NCBI GenBank assembly: GCA_002118135.1
Contig: BDIU01000326.1
Coordinates: 62,001-126,000 of the forward strand
DNA length: 64,000 nt
Reading direction: 5' to 3'
Origin: Trebouxia sp. TZW2008
Lineage: Eukaryota > Chlorophyta > Trebouxiophyceae > Trebouxiales > Trebouxiaceae
Shown: piece after piece, positions 46,313 to 57,523 of the stretch
Numbering within the stretch: position 1 is the first letter of the stretch
How the letters are laid out: each line of letters opens with the position of its first letter
Position numbers and translations under genes: made by a program
The notes under the pieces: model-generated
Told to the model about the DNA's origin: nothing
What the model saw: only the letters and a program-made list of their open reading frames with translations
Database searches by the model: none

Positions 46313-49300
46313 TTAAAAGTGAGGGGACTCAGTGGTTTTGCATGGCAGAAAGGCTCTCGGCCTCAGGCGCAGACCAAAGCCCTCAAACATTTGGCTAGAG
46401 TTTGACAGGCTAGTGTGATGATGATCAAAATATTCAATGCAAGGGAGACAGCACTTGATAGCAGAGAAATTACGTTTGAGGCGTAGACCAAGGCCTCTGG
46501 CCATGAGTGGCTGAGTCAGCAGCTGGAAGCCTGTCTTGTCTGGCAACAGAGCTTTGAGTGCCACCGCTGACATGTCCAGCTCAGCGGTGGCCTCCTTGAC
46601 CTCCTGCTGCGCTTTGCCTGCCAGCAGCTGCGCCATCTGCCACATGTCAGGGCACCAGGGATAGCTGTGGGAGTCCAGAAATGCCTCCTGCTGAGTGGTC
46701 AGTATCTGCATAGAAGGCAAATTTGAATATGAGATCAAACTCAACTTTGCTCGTCAGCAACTGCGCCACCTTCCACATGTCAGGGCACCAGGGATAGCTG
46801 CAAGAGTCCAGAAATACCTCCTGCTGGGTGGTCAGTATCTGCACAAAAGGCAAGTTCGAATTGGAATCTGAATTTGAATTTAGATATTACTTCTGCTGAC
46901 CAGCAGCTGTGCCATCTGCCACATGTTCAGGGCACCAGGGATAGCTGTGGGAGTCCAAATGCCTCCTGCTGGGTGATCAGTATCTGCGCAAAAGGCAAAG
47001 ATGAAGAGGCAGGCTTTGAATTTAAAGTAAGCACAAAACATATGTGCAGCAGCCTCAGCCAGAAGAAGAAGCAGGAGCATTTTCTTCTTCTTGATGCTTA
47101 CCTCATCAACAGTACTGAAGAGGAATGCAGAGGCAGCGTCACGCTCCTGTCCCAAGTTGTTTTGCAGCCGCTGGACTGGCAAGGACTGTGCCCACCGATC
47201 CTGGGGCGTTTGCAACAGCTCCAGCCCTAGGGCTGACAGCAGCCGCCTGCGCTCCCTTCCGACCTCTCTAAGCTTGTCCAACAGACACCGTCGCGCTTTT
47301 TGCACTTTGGATGCTTGCTGCGGTGTCAGCTGCAGCCCTCGCTGCAACAACGCACACAAGGTTGAGTGAGCGAGCAAGCAAGCAAGCAAGCAAGCACGCA
47401 AGCCAGCCAGCCAGCAAGCAGATGTCACAAACAACAGCTAGCATGGAAGTTGCTAAACATCATTCTAGACTGCTGCTTCTTTCAAAGATTGCCTTCCATT
47501 GTGGTGCCCTAATGCAAAGGCTTTCTTCTGTCGACTTTTGGCCCTTTTGTTGATTGAATGACAGCAACATGTCGCTACCTGCAAAAGGATGGTCAGAAGA
47601 TCAAACTGCTGACATCATCATAATGTCGGCATCACAACGCTCATTGCTGATGATGGTGTTGCCAAGACGTGTTACATTCTGCCATGTGACTTTGATGAGA
47701 AGGTGTATGATCAGGGTTTCCTGACCAGAGCTTCCTTCCAGGTGGAGGGTGAGGGCGGGGGCCCCGCCAGACCCATCTCTTCCCTATTCCAGCTGTAGAT
47801 AGCCCAGTAATAGCACGAGAACAGGGCTCGCCGTTCCTCATGATCTCGCTGCAACACAGCATCATGTGCTGACAACCCTTCTGCATAAGCTGCTGACAGA
47901 GACCTGTGCTGCTGCAATGTGCTGCTTGGACTATCATTCGATGATTTGCAACCTGTGTTTGCGCAAACGCGAGGTAGGCAACAGGCATGCCTCACCATGT
48001 TGCTTTAGCCAATATGTGGACCAGGTGACGAAAACAATAAAACTCGAGCTGGTGTATCATTGGCAGGGGTATTTATTGCTCGCCTGATGAGCAAGAAACC
48101 TGTTGCATGAGGCAGTGTCTATGCTGGAGCAGCACAAGCAGTAGAGACGCACTATGGCTAAGTGAATGCAAGATGTAGGCACATGTCAACTTTCTGTTGC
48201 TTAAGGTCAACTCCACTCAACATTAGACAGTTGCATTTGTGCCCCTTGTTCCTTTTCCAGAAGGAGAGCAGGCCTTCAGGGCATGACCACCTATTGCATA
48301 CAAGTGAGGTACAGTTGATGGACCAGTATGCAGCAAAGCTTGTGAGAGTGGCTTGGTGCAACAGCAACACAACTTTGCATAGCAATGTATGTGTGAGCTG
48401 GAGTTGCACCCTATCAGTCTGTTGAAAGAGACTTGCATCAATGACAGTCTGATGCTGTGTGATTGCTGCTGGTGCAACAACAACTTCCTGGCAGTACATC
48501 AAGCTCACAACATCATCAGCAGTACACATTCATGCTGACTGCCCATATCATGCTGCAATGCAAGGTGCACTTGTGATGCGACATCAATGCTGAAACACAG
48601 GACAAGGAGATGTAGCGCCTTACCCGCATGGAAACAAGAGTTTCCAGTTCATCAGCGGCGCAGCCCGTAGAGTCATGCTGGCACATGCTTGCCAGCCGGC
48701 TCACCTTCTCCACATACTTCTGCAGCACCCAAAATTTGTCAAATTTGGCGGGAACCAGAGATGAAAAGCAAAGAAACACCTGAAATCAAAGACATTTCTG
48801 CTGCATCTACCCACCATGACCCCAGCAACAAATGCTTTGCAAGGAGTCTGGGGGAAAAAGGTGATTAGTTACTTGTCAAAATGAGCAAACAACCTTTGCA
48901 GCAAATATGGTGTTGAGATCAGTCTTTCATCCGCATGCGTGCAGCACTGGTCCATCGCAACCACTTGAGCCACTGCTGCTACACAAAACTTGTGCTAGCA
49001 AGCAATCACAAGCAGCACCATTCAATTGCAATCTGGGCATGACCGCCATCTACCCATGTGGAAACATCAGACATCACAAGCTGCAGCACTCAGTTCCAAT
49101 ACCTCAGTGAACTGTCTACTTCTGTTTCAAATGGACATCTTGCAGTGGAGATTGGTGACTACATCTTTGGCATCACAGCTTGAAGCGTTTGCCTGCAATG
49201 TCCTGTTGACAACACAAAAGTGGTATCAACAATCTTGCTGCTGATTAGTGTCACTGACCGGGTGAATGTTCTCCATGAGCTCATCCATGGTCCAGGCTTT

Positions 49301-49528
49301 GGCATGCTGCACTGTGAGGTCTGTTCTGTTGTTCAGCAGCCCCACAAAGCGCGTGAACTCCTCCAACAGCAGCTCCTGCTCCCGAGCCATGATCTCCTGC
49401 ACTCACAAGCATCTCACTCACACCTGACACCCCACAACTCACGACTCACACTCACATCTCACGCACACAACCCATGCTCACCAGTGACACTCAAAAATCA
49501 CAAGGTAGAGCAGCAATTATAGCGATGT

Positions 49529-49573
<45 letters not shown>

Positions 49574-50970
49574 TAAGCAACAAGCAACAGAAACATGAAC
49601 AGCGTATACTACTCAACAGCAAATGCAAAGCCTTGCAGCACCAAAAGCTGACATCATGAGGCCAAACATTATTGAAGCAGCCTCTTGTGGTTCCCAGTCT
49701 ACATGGCACTTGGCTGGGCCTTACCTGGTTTGCATGCAGCATCTGCTCATGATTTGTATTCAGGTAGACAACTTGCTCTAAGATGCGTGTGCGTGTTTCC
49801 AGTTGGGACTTTTCAGAGAGCAAGGTGCTGACTTGTCTTGTCAGTTCATCCAGCTGCTTCTGTGTTGTCCGCATTTTCTCCTGCAGGACATAGTGTTGGC
49901 AAGGTCAATCGGTCCCCTCAAAAAATCATTAGTTCTTGTTGAATAACTATCTCAAAGAGGTCGCTAACCTCCTGTAGGTGGGTCTGCCTTTGCAGTGCAG
50001 GTTAAGAAGTCTGGGGGTCAGTATCCTGAGATATGGGGTTGCTGAACCACGTCAAAACTGATTATGGGTCAATGAATCAACACTGGCTGCATATGCCTGT
50101 TTACTAGTGTAGAATATGTAGCTCAAGCAGCTGGCCCAGCTGAGGCAGCAGTCTACAGCATGGTAAGTATCAAAGTGTATGCAATGAGTCATCAAATGCT
50201 CAAGGTCAGTAATTGATATTTCAAAGCACTTGACTTTTGCCTATCAACACTGGAACCAATGCATTGCGTATCTCTTGATGCACTGCTGGTCAGTAAAGCA
50301 AATTCTCAAGCACAACATGTTGTGTACCAAGTATAGCGTGTTGAGTGTTGCATATGGCGTTTGACGGGGTGTGGGTCAAATCATATAATTGCTCCAGCAG
50401 CCTTGCAATCAGAACACACACAGCATTCACCACTCAGGTCTGTGCATCTGAGACGTTTGCAGTAATGAGGCTTGCCTTCTGCCGCGCTCTGAACTTTTTC
50501 TGGGCCACTCTGTTTTTCTCTCTGTGATCAGCAGCATCCTCTAGACCGTCTCGACTCTCTGCTCGTTCAAGGTCGCAAGGCTGCGCATCTGGCATGTCAC
50601 GCGATTGCGGGTTAGCTCCGTCCATGGTGCCGGTGTCCAGGCCGCGCGGGTTATCGAGAGGACCTGTACTCCTGGATTGTGCCTCTGAAACAGCTGGCCG
50701 TGGCTGTGCAACGCTAGTGGCATCAGCATTGTCAAGGCAGCGAGTCATTCCGGCAACGACATCGCTGCGCAGTACGGGAACTGTGCCGGGATTCTGAAGG
50801 GGCGCAACAGGCAGCAAGGAGGTAGGTTGGTACACTTGTCTTTCGACCGACAAGTTGCTGGGAGTAACGTGCATCAACAGCTCTTCATCGCTGAAAGAGA
50901 AAGGATTCATAAGGGACGAGCCATATGCGTCGGCGCCATTGAGCGACATCGACTCGCCATAGTTCTCCAT
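46313..50970 (-). CDS. bZIP transcription factor with long C-terminal region
   Basis: Sequence-specific DNA-binding regulator in the nucleus. Exon 1 (50476-50970) starts MENYGESMSLNGADAYGSSL and ends with the basic region DHREKNRVAQKKFRARQK (N-x7-R pattern). It appears to use a GC donor (AAG|GCAAGC). Exon 2 (49725-49880) gives EKMRTTQKQLDELTRQVSTL and the rest of the zipper. Later exons: 49260-49396 (AREQELLLEEFTRFVGLLNN), 48624-48779, possibly one near 47800-47900, 47102-47341 (LTPQQASKVQKARRCLLDKL), and a final exon from 46705 with TTQQEAFLDSHSYPWCPDMW, ending at 46313. This architecture (bZIP plus a helical C-terminal region) resembles other chlorophyte bZIPs as I know them. The final exon is present in three tandem copies. 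The intron after exon 2 has a CAG microsatellite. Confidence 0.8.
46600..46983 (-). repeat. Final bZIP exon in three tandem copies
   Basis: Copies begin after TGCAG|ATACTGA-type acceptors at 46983, 46838 and 46705 (spacing 145 and 133 bp). The 46838 and 46705 copies encode TTQQExFLDSxSYPWCPDMW. The 46983 copy has a 2-base loss and a 1-base gain that break the frame. Only the 46705 copy continues to the gene's end. Confidence 0.88.
47366..47420. repeat. AAGC/CAGC tetranucleotide microsatellite
   Basis: A run of AAGC units followed by CAGC units lies in an intron of the bZIP gene, just upstream of the exon ending at 47341. Confidence 0.9.
49529..49573. repeat. (CAG)n trinucleotide microsatellite, about 15 units
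   Basis: An uninterrupted CAG run in the bZIP intron between the zipper exon and the next exon. Length may vary between strains. Confidence 0.95.
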
Positions 50971-51606
50971 GGTACTGCAACTCTTTGGACCTTTGCACTT
51001 CCCTATCGAGGGCTGGTCAGAACAGCGGCAGCCAAAGAAACCAGGAAGCGGTTTCACGGTTGGTGAATCATTGCAGCCATTTGCAGTCCAAGAGCATACG
51101 CGTGCGACTGATCGCAGGCGACCCCTCAATAAATTGAGTTGGAGGTCAAGTCTTGCAAGGGCCTCATGACTGATCAGTCAGGCCTGTGCCCGAATCGCCC
51201 TGCCAATCGCGCAGGGGCCTGCCAGGTGGGCCCCAGAGGGGAACCGGGGTGGGCGTCACTTTTCTTACTTGGACAAATTTGACTTCAGACAGAACACAGC
51301 ATTCGCGCAAAGTACATTCGTCAGTTTATGTCCAGATCTCAAAGCTTCTCAGCCCGTTGTGGTGCAATCTTCGCCTGTGCAAGCGATGTCACACAAGCAC
51401 TGAAGTCACAAACGCTTCTTGACGCCGCTTTGGGCACGCAGCGATGAAAGAATGCTATTGCAGCGAATTTAAGCACCAACAAGTCACTATTCTGTTTTGT
51501 TCACGGCTGACTTTGGCGTAGGAGTCGCTATTGAATGCTCCACTGCGTGACGGCCAGCAACTGTGTTTAGGCCGTCCCATCGCGTGTCGAGGATGTCGAT
51601 GTGAGC
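50971..51606. promoter_or_regulatory. Divergent promoter region, bZIP / Fic
   Basis: 636 bp between divergent start codons. On the bZIP side the reading frame stays open upstream to 51129, so a longer N-terminus is possible. No named promoter motif seen. Confidence 0.4.
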
Positions 51607-52783
51607 ATGGCTACGTCCAAGGTGTCTAGCGAAGTTGACGAATGGTTCAGAAACGAAACTGTGACTGTCAGGCCAAAAGGTTGGTAGCACAGGTTCCAGC
51701 TTCATGCTGAGCTAAACAGGACAGTGCTGCCTGCTTTGTTTGCAGGCGCTTCACTGAAGATTTTTGATGGTGACTTCAACATTTTGGACTTTTGCCCCAC
51801 CAATGCACCAGCATGGAGGCAAGGCACAACTTTGCCAAACACAAGGGAAATGGTGCAAGACTTGAGGCGGTGGGCAGATCAGTACAGCAGCTCCTCTGCA
51901 GCCAATGCAGTCCTCCCTGCCTTTCAAAGGCACCTTGCTGGACGTTTCATCTATTTCAACAACAAAGCAGAGGTACTCCAACCTGGCTGCTGTCATGCTT
52001 TGCTGCTCATTTGTTCAAGATTTCTGCTCTGACAGGCTGACGTACCACACTGGAGTAGAAATTACAGTCATGCTGCACACGCAGGGCACAGGGCTAGATA
52101 ATGAACAGGACACACAGAGGCTTCTCACAGAAGCCTGTGCAGGATTTTCTCACACAAAGAGCAAAGAGGTGTTACAGATGCATGAGGCAATGTGCTTCTT
52201 GCAAAAGATCAGGCTTGATAGACTTCAGCAGGGTGAAACCGTAGCTCAAAGTATTCTCATCACTCCAGAAACGGTGCTGAAAGCCCATACTATTCTCATG
52301 AAAGACCTGATTGAGCGGCCTGGGCAGCTACGAGAGGAAGAGTCGTATGCTGGAGTTCCAGGCGGTGGCAAATTTTACTATGACCCACCCCATTTGATTC
52401 CATCTAGCTTCAACACAACCCTTGAGCTGTACAATGCTTTACTGTCTGATGTGGCTGACGAATGGGACAATTTGCGCAGCATAACAGCTCTATACAAACT
52501 TGCTGCCCTGCTATTTGTTCAGTTGATCACTATTCACCCATTTGATGATGGCAACGGCAGGACGCTGAAGCTGTTGGCAAACTTTGTATTCAGTGCTATC
52601 ACACCGTTCCCAGTACCATTGTACATTGAGGATGGCATCAGGACGCGTCGCACCTATGTTGATGCTATCATGGCAGCCCGCAACCTATCAGAACTCACGC
52701 TGACACGGGTCAACCCACCTGAAGACCTTGCAGCTCTCTTCATAGAGTGTGGCTGGCAAAGCTGGCGGGAGCTGATGACATGA
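51607..52783 (+). CDS. Fic-domain protein (probable protein adenylyltransferase, class II-like)
   Basis: Fic proteins transfer AMP (or related groups) to target hydroxyl side chains. Exons 51607-51679, 51746-51972 and 52085-52783 join in frame to 332 residues. The N-terminal region includes FNNKAEG at the junction of exons 2 and 3. This matches the position and form of the autoinhibitory helix motif (S/T)xxxE(G/N), with Asn in the Ser/Thr place and the inhibitory Glu kept. The catalytic loop at 52535-52573 reads HPFDDGNGRTLKL: His, acidic residue, GNGR present; the last Arg usual in HPFxDGNGRxxR is replaced by Leu. A flap-like region (GVPGGGKFYYDPPHLIP) and C-terminal helices follow. It is divergent from the bZIP gene. 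Targets are unknown. Confidence 0.88.
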
Positions 52784-53757
52784 GTGGACAGTTACAAAGG
52801 TAGTGTTACACCTCTTGGCATGCGCACCGCGTCTGTAATGACCAAGACATTGCGACAACACAACAACAATCTTTTATCAACTTGCCCAGAACAATCACAT
52901 ATGCATGCCCACATATTTGGCTCATGCACTACACTTGTGCACACTGGCTCATGAGGAGGTCATGGTGGCGACAGGCCAGCAGTGTGCAGACGACCAGTCC
53001 AAAAGCCCCTTGCAGTGCTACAAAACAAGCGATGACATGGACGGATGTCATATGCACATAAGTATTATACCGTCAAGAATGGTGTTGCGCTTAGTATTAT
53101 AGATTGTGGACCACATGCACCTAGCACATGTGCTGGAACGTGCAATGATTATCATTACTAACTTATTAATGCATCAAGGCATTGTTGCATCTAACAGACG
53201 AGCTTGTACCTTGCTTGCATGCTCCATGCTGCATCAACAACTTTGTGCAAACGAGCTTGATGCATATGCAGATTCATTGCCTCGGTTGTGCATCAATATT
53301 GCTACAAATGGCGGCGTATCGACGTTCATTGCGTCAGACGACACGTCAAGCTTCGACGCTAGATTCGTGAGCGGAATGCTGTGGGGTCTGTAGCGGGTGA
53401 GGCATATCTGTTGTCTCAAAAGCCTAGCAGCTCCAGCAAGTGGCTTCACCAAAGAAGTATTCTCAACAATCACAACCACATGGGCCACATGGTAGCACGT
53501 GCAAAATTGTCTCTTCGTAAGCTGGCTAGGAGGCAACTTTAGCACTGATTCTGCCGAGGGGGCGCCGGCGTCAACTTCACGTCAACCGTTGCACAAAGCA
53601 AGCCGAAGGATGCCTTTCTTTCTCGAAGCGCATCGGCTTGCAAATTTTGAATTCGCGAGGCCGAGGCCCAAGCAACTGAACGCGTATGTGAAGAGCCAGC
53701 GGTGATCACAAGGGCCCAAAAGCTCTTGCAGGCCTTGACACCAGTGCAGCTGCAGCG
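52784..53757. other. Intergenic region, no gene seen
   Basis: Nearly 1 kb between the Fic stop and the MYB gene start. A minus-strand frame of 103 codons (53234-53545) and overlapping plus-strand frames show no family character. A copy of a dispersed motif (GGACCACATGCACCTAGCAC) is at 53107. Confidence 0.4.
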
Positions 53758-56700
53758 ATGGACTTCCAATGCAGCCTGTTCGGTGACAATCAGATGAATA
53801 CTTTGCTTTATGAACGCGGCAAGGTGGGTCTACCTGCAGCCGGCAGGTACCCGTTTAGCTGAGCATCACTTGTCCATACGCCCTGCTGCACCAGCAGATC
53901 CAGGGCGCGAGAGCACCGCGTTTTGTTGAGTAGTTGCCTCGTCGTGCTGATTTGCATTTCTTGCTCGCGCTCAGACCTGCTAGCCTGCAGCTTTAAGTCT
54001 ATTTTTGTGCGGTGTTTCTCGCCATAGTGCCCCTTTCGCGGTCGACGACTTTGCAAGAACGCATTAGCTCAACGCCTGACATTGAGCGTGCCAATCATTC
54101 AGACAGAGCAAGATTGGCGCGCAGATCTGGCAAAGCGAAATCTCTCCTGTGTACAATCGACATCTCCATCCTCAACCTTTACTCTGGAAGGTCTTGAAGC
54201 TGGTAGGACAGGCTAAGCTGACACAAGCAAGGAACCTCAGTACCACAGATTTTTGCTCTGTGTTTCAGCTATGTGTCTCTTGGCAAGCCAGCGTTCTGAA
54301 CCTTGAGGTCCAAACGCCTGCGGATACAGGCTCTGTGTCTTAGCTTGAACTCTTGTGTTGATGCAGGTCAGCAAGCATCTTCAGGCCTCTTGTCTCATCA
54401 AAACAAGCCACAGGAGCTCTTTGAAAAGGTGCCCACATGTTGGAAGTCATTGCTGCTCAATTGCCCATGTTCACCTCTGAGACATTGTCTGTTTTTGCAG
54501 CCTGCATCAAACCAGATCAAGACTGAGCAGGGCACAGATCTCCTTACATTGCTGTCTGACAGTGCCATCAGTGAGCACATAGGCTTCAGTTTTCAAAGGC
54601 CCCCCCGGGAAAACTTCCAGTTGACCTCAGCCAGCAATCACAGCGAGTCTTGTAGGAACTCAGCCTTTGAGCATCACACGTGTGATATCCCTTCCGAGCT
54701 GTCCCCCCCTGACCTTGCACCATCACCATCAGAGTCCCATCTTGAGTTGCACGCAGGCAGGCAGCCCAGCCTTCTTGAGCACTACAACAGGCTCAAAAGA
54801 CACCGCCACCAGCAGCAGCAGCAGCAGCTGATTTCTGTTGGTCATTTACCCATCCAGCGGCCGCTGGTCTCACAGTCTTGTAGCTTGCCTGTCAGCGAGA
54901 GCTGTTCCACAGCATGTGTCATCCCTTCTGACAGCCTGCTGCCTGCCAGACAGCAAAGCATAAGGAAACAGAGTGAGCAGCAACAAGCAGCTGGCGGCGA
55001 TGCGTTGTTTCCCCAGAGGCACGGGAAGGATACCTCTGCCAAAGATATTCTTGAGCATCCGTGGGTTGCCAGTCATCTGCAAGACCTGTCACGCTGCTTT
55101 GCTAGGGGCAAAGCTAAAGAGCACATGGCGCATATCAAACGGCTAAGCGTGATGCCAAACAGCCGAAAGTCATGTAACAAAGTCTATGCTCAGCAGAATG
55201 TTGCACATGAAGCCAGAGCCGTTTCTCTGAAGGTACAGTGACTTCATTTGGTAACGACTGCTTTGGTCCACAAGAATCTTGTCTTTATATGGAGTTGTCC
55301 GTACTCACAGTGCCTCTGCAGTGATAATGCAGTGATTGATTACCATGCATCGTCCTTACACCGAGAATGTCCTTTCATCAAGTGTCCTTACAAAGAGATT
55401 GACTGTACTGAGAAGCCTTTGATGAGTCCGGTGTGCTGAAGTCTTCAGCAAGTCATCAGGTCTTCAGTTTGTTTGCAGAATTCTTGCAATGATCAATGAT
55501 CAACAGTTATGTGACTGCAAGTTCTTGCAAGGGTCAATGATCAATCGTCATGTGATTGCAAGTCCTTGCAATGATCACTGATCAATCATCATGTCAGCCG
55601 TTCATGCTGATCTCTGTGCAGCCATCATCAGATGCAGCAAAATGAATTCGTGATGATGCTCATTTTGCAATCAGGACTTCATGATTTCAAAGACGTTGCT
55701 ATTGCGACTGACAATTCCATGATTTACTTGTGAATTGGATCTCTATTGCTTGCACTGCAGGATCAGCGACCTGACTCACTCACGGGAGTCCCCGAGCCAC
55801 AAATGCCTGCCTTTGCCAGTAGTACTGCTAGTCACGTTTCAGCACAGGGCCATGCCAGAGACCCAGAGGCTCTTTTGATGTATGGTTCCCCTATCACAGC
55901 TACAACAGCATCACCTTCTGACTACCAACCAGCTCAGTCAAGCTTGCCTGCTGACCCCAATCAACCCCCCAGAACTTCGTCCAGACCCATCAGGCAAGCT
56001 GCCACCCGGCGTCAACTCAAGTACGCAGGCTTTGAACAGCTTGACTTACACCTCCAGCCAGACTCAAATACCAACAAAGTCAGCAATGCCAGCAGTGCAA
56101 GCAGGGGACAGGCGTTGGGCCAGGGCGCTCCTCAGTTTCCAAGACATGCGAGCAGAGAATTGCGCCAAAGTGGTCCTCAGTCTGTGAGCGATGTAAGCAG
56201 GGCACAGGCATCAAGTCAGGCTGGTCTTCAGTCTGCTAGGGATGATTTGCAGAATTGGATGGACTGCTTTGATGACTCTGATGGGGAGATGTGTGACTTT
56301 GGCTGCGATACACCAGTCAACAAACGCCGCAAGCAGCATTACCCCTGGTCAGCCACCTCTCACTACAACAACTGACTGTCATGTCCCTGTTTTTATATCT
56401 GCAGCATCACACGTGAGATGCTGTGCTGATCTACAACTGGGGCTGAGCTTCAGCTCAGTGACTGGTCAGAATGTTTATGATGCTCAAGTGTGGCAATGAT
56501 GCGTTTCAGCAACACATCAGGCACCTTGTTAAAGCAGCCTGTTATACCCTTGTGTTCTGCTGCAGCAACTTTCAGATTTGATGTTGGCCTGGCAACGTCG
56601 CAAATGCCATAGTCGCAACTGATCAGCTGATGAGCATCACAAGTGTATGCAAGCTGAAAATGCCCCATTGCAACGCTGATAAAGGCCCACTACCGCGCAA

Positions 56701-57523
56701 GCTAACCAACAGATGCATACCAATTTGGCACAGGAGTCTGGAAGAGACAATAGCTCTGCTTCAAGGCATAGAGGACTGCGGGGGTGGCAAGTGGGCTGAC
56801 ATCAAGAAAGGCCCATACAAAGCCATTGTGAACAGAAGTGCGGTGAGTCAGCAAGCATCTGCTTTGTGATCAAACCCTTTGCCAGCTCCAGCATGGCTGT
56901 TGTTGCATTTCAGACCTGGGCTCAAACATGTGTCACAAAGCAGAAGTATCATGCTCAAACTGCAAATGAACACATGTAGGTGGCGTCGAAGGACAAGTTG
57001 CGCCATTTAATGCTGTTGGCGGTCCTGCCCTAAGGGCCTCTACCCATCAAAGCCCATGTGATTGATGAGGATATGGCTTTGTGCTGACATGCATGGCCAG
57101 CTGCACCCAACACCACAGCTTTGGGTGCAGGTGGGCTTGAAGAGCACGTACTGTAACCTGATGCATGTATCGGACGCACTTCAGGAATCAGACAAAGCCA
57201 GGGGCAGTCTGCATGCAGGTGGATTTGAAGGACAAGTGATGCAACTTGGTGCGGGTGGTCGTCCTGCCGCAGGGGCCTCCACCCAACAAGGGTTGCGATT
57301 GATGGGACAACAACATTGTGCTGAAGACCCTGAGTCAAAACGTTGAATTTGCATGCAGGTGGATTTGAAGGACAAGTGGCGAAATTTGGTGCGTGTGGCT
57401 GTCCTGCCGCAGGGGCCTCCACCCAATAAGGGTGCCAAGCGGCGTGAGTTGCCTCCGCACATCCTCCTCAAGGTGCAGCATCTCATGCATGCATTACAGA
57501 GCTTCATAACCTGTGTGGACTGA
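53758..57523 (+). CDS. Telobox-type single-MYB protein (TRF-like)
   Basis: Likely telomere-repeat-type DNA-binding protein. Seven exons (53758-53823, 54028-54190, 54367-54428, 54501-55232, 55761-56347, 56734-56842, 57359-57523) keep one frame of about 627 residues. The long middle is Ser/Gln/His-rich with a QQQQQQ run and probably disordered. The C-terminal MYB domain begins in exon 5 with NKRRKQHYPW and continues SLEETIALLQGIEDCGGGKW in exon 6. It ends in exon 7 with VDLKDKWRNLVRVAV, which contains the VDLKDKWRN signature of telobox/SANT-MYB proteins (plant TRFL, animal TRF). A nuclear-type basic stretch precedes the domain. Exons 1-3 are the least certain, though phases agree. Exon 7 has three decayed tandem copies upstream in intron 6. 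Confidence 0.85.
55481..55600. repeat. 41-bp tandem repeat in MYB intron 4
   Basis: Units starting TTCTTGCAA, TTCTTGCAA and TCCTTGCAA lie at 55481, 55522 and 55563; each contains ATGATCA- or GGTCAATGATCAA-type sequence. Exact 41-bp spacing, three copies with point changes. Confidence 0.88.
56980..57435 (+). repeat. MYB signature exon in four tandem copies (three decayed)
   Basis: Copies start after AG acceptors at 56980, 57131, 57219 and 57359. Readings: VASKDKLRHL with a downstream stop; VGLKSTYCNL; VDLKDK then an immediate TGA; and intact VDLKDKWRNL. The VLPQGPPPNKG tail is shared by the last two, and in mutated form by the first. Only the 57359 copy fits the gene model. Confidence 0.9.

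Noticed and set aside
46313..46500. Separate small gene at the end of the bZIP locus
   Set aside because: The frame is continuous with the final bZIP exon.
47366..47420. Coding repeat on the plus strand
   Set aside because: Tetranucleotide microsatellite in an intron; the open frame is incidental.
49491..49874. Minus-strand frame with a long poly-Ala run
   Set aside because: The poly-Ala is the intronic CAG microsatellite read through; the zipper exon ends at a donor before it.
51487..51705. Minus-strand frame opposite the Fic first exon
   Set aside because: It lies antisense to an exon that fits the Fic model in phase; shadow frame.
53234..53545. 103-codon minus-strand frame upstream of the MYB gene
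   Set aside because: No recognisable domain, no splice support, and overlapping frames on the other strand are similar in length.
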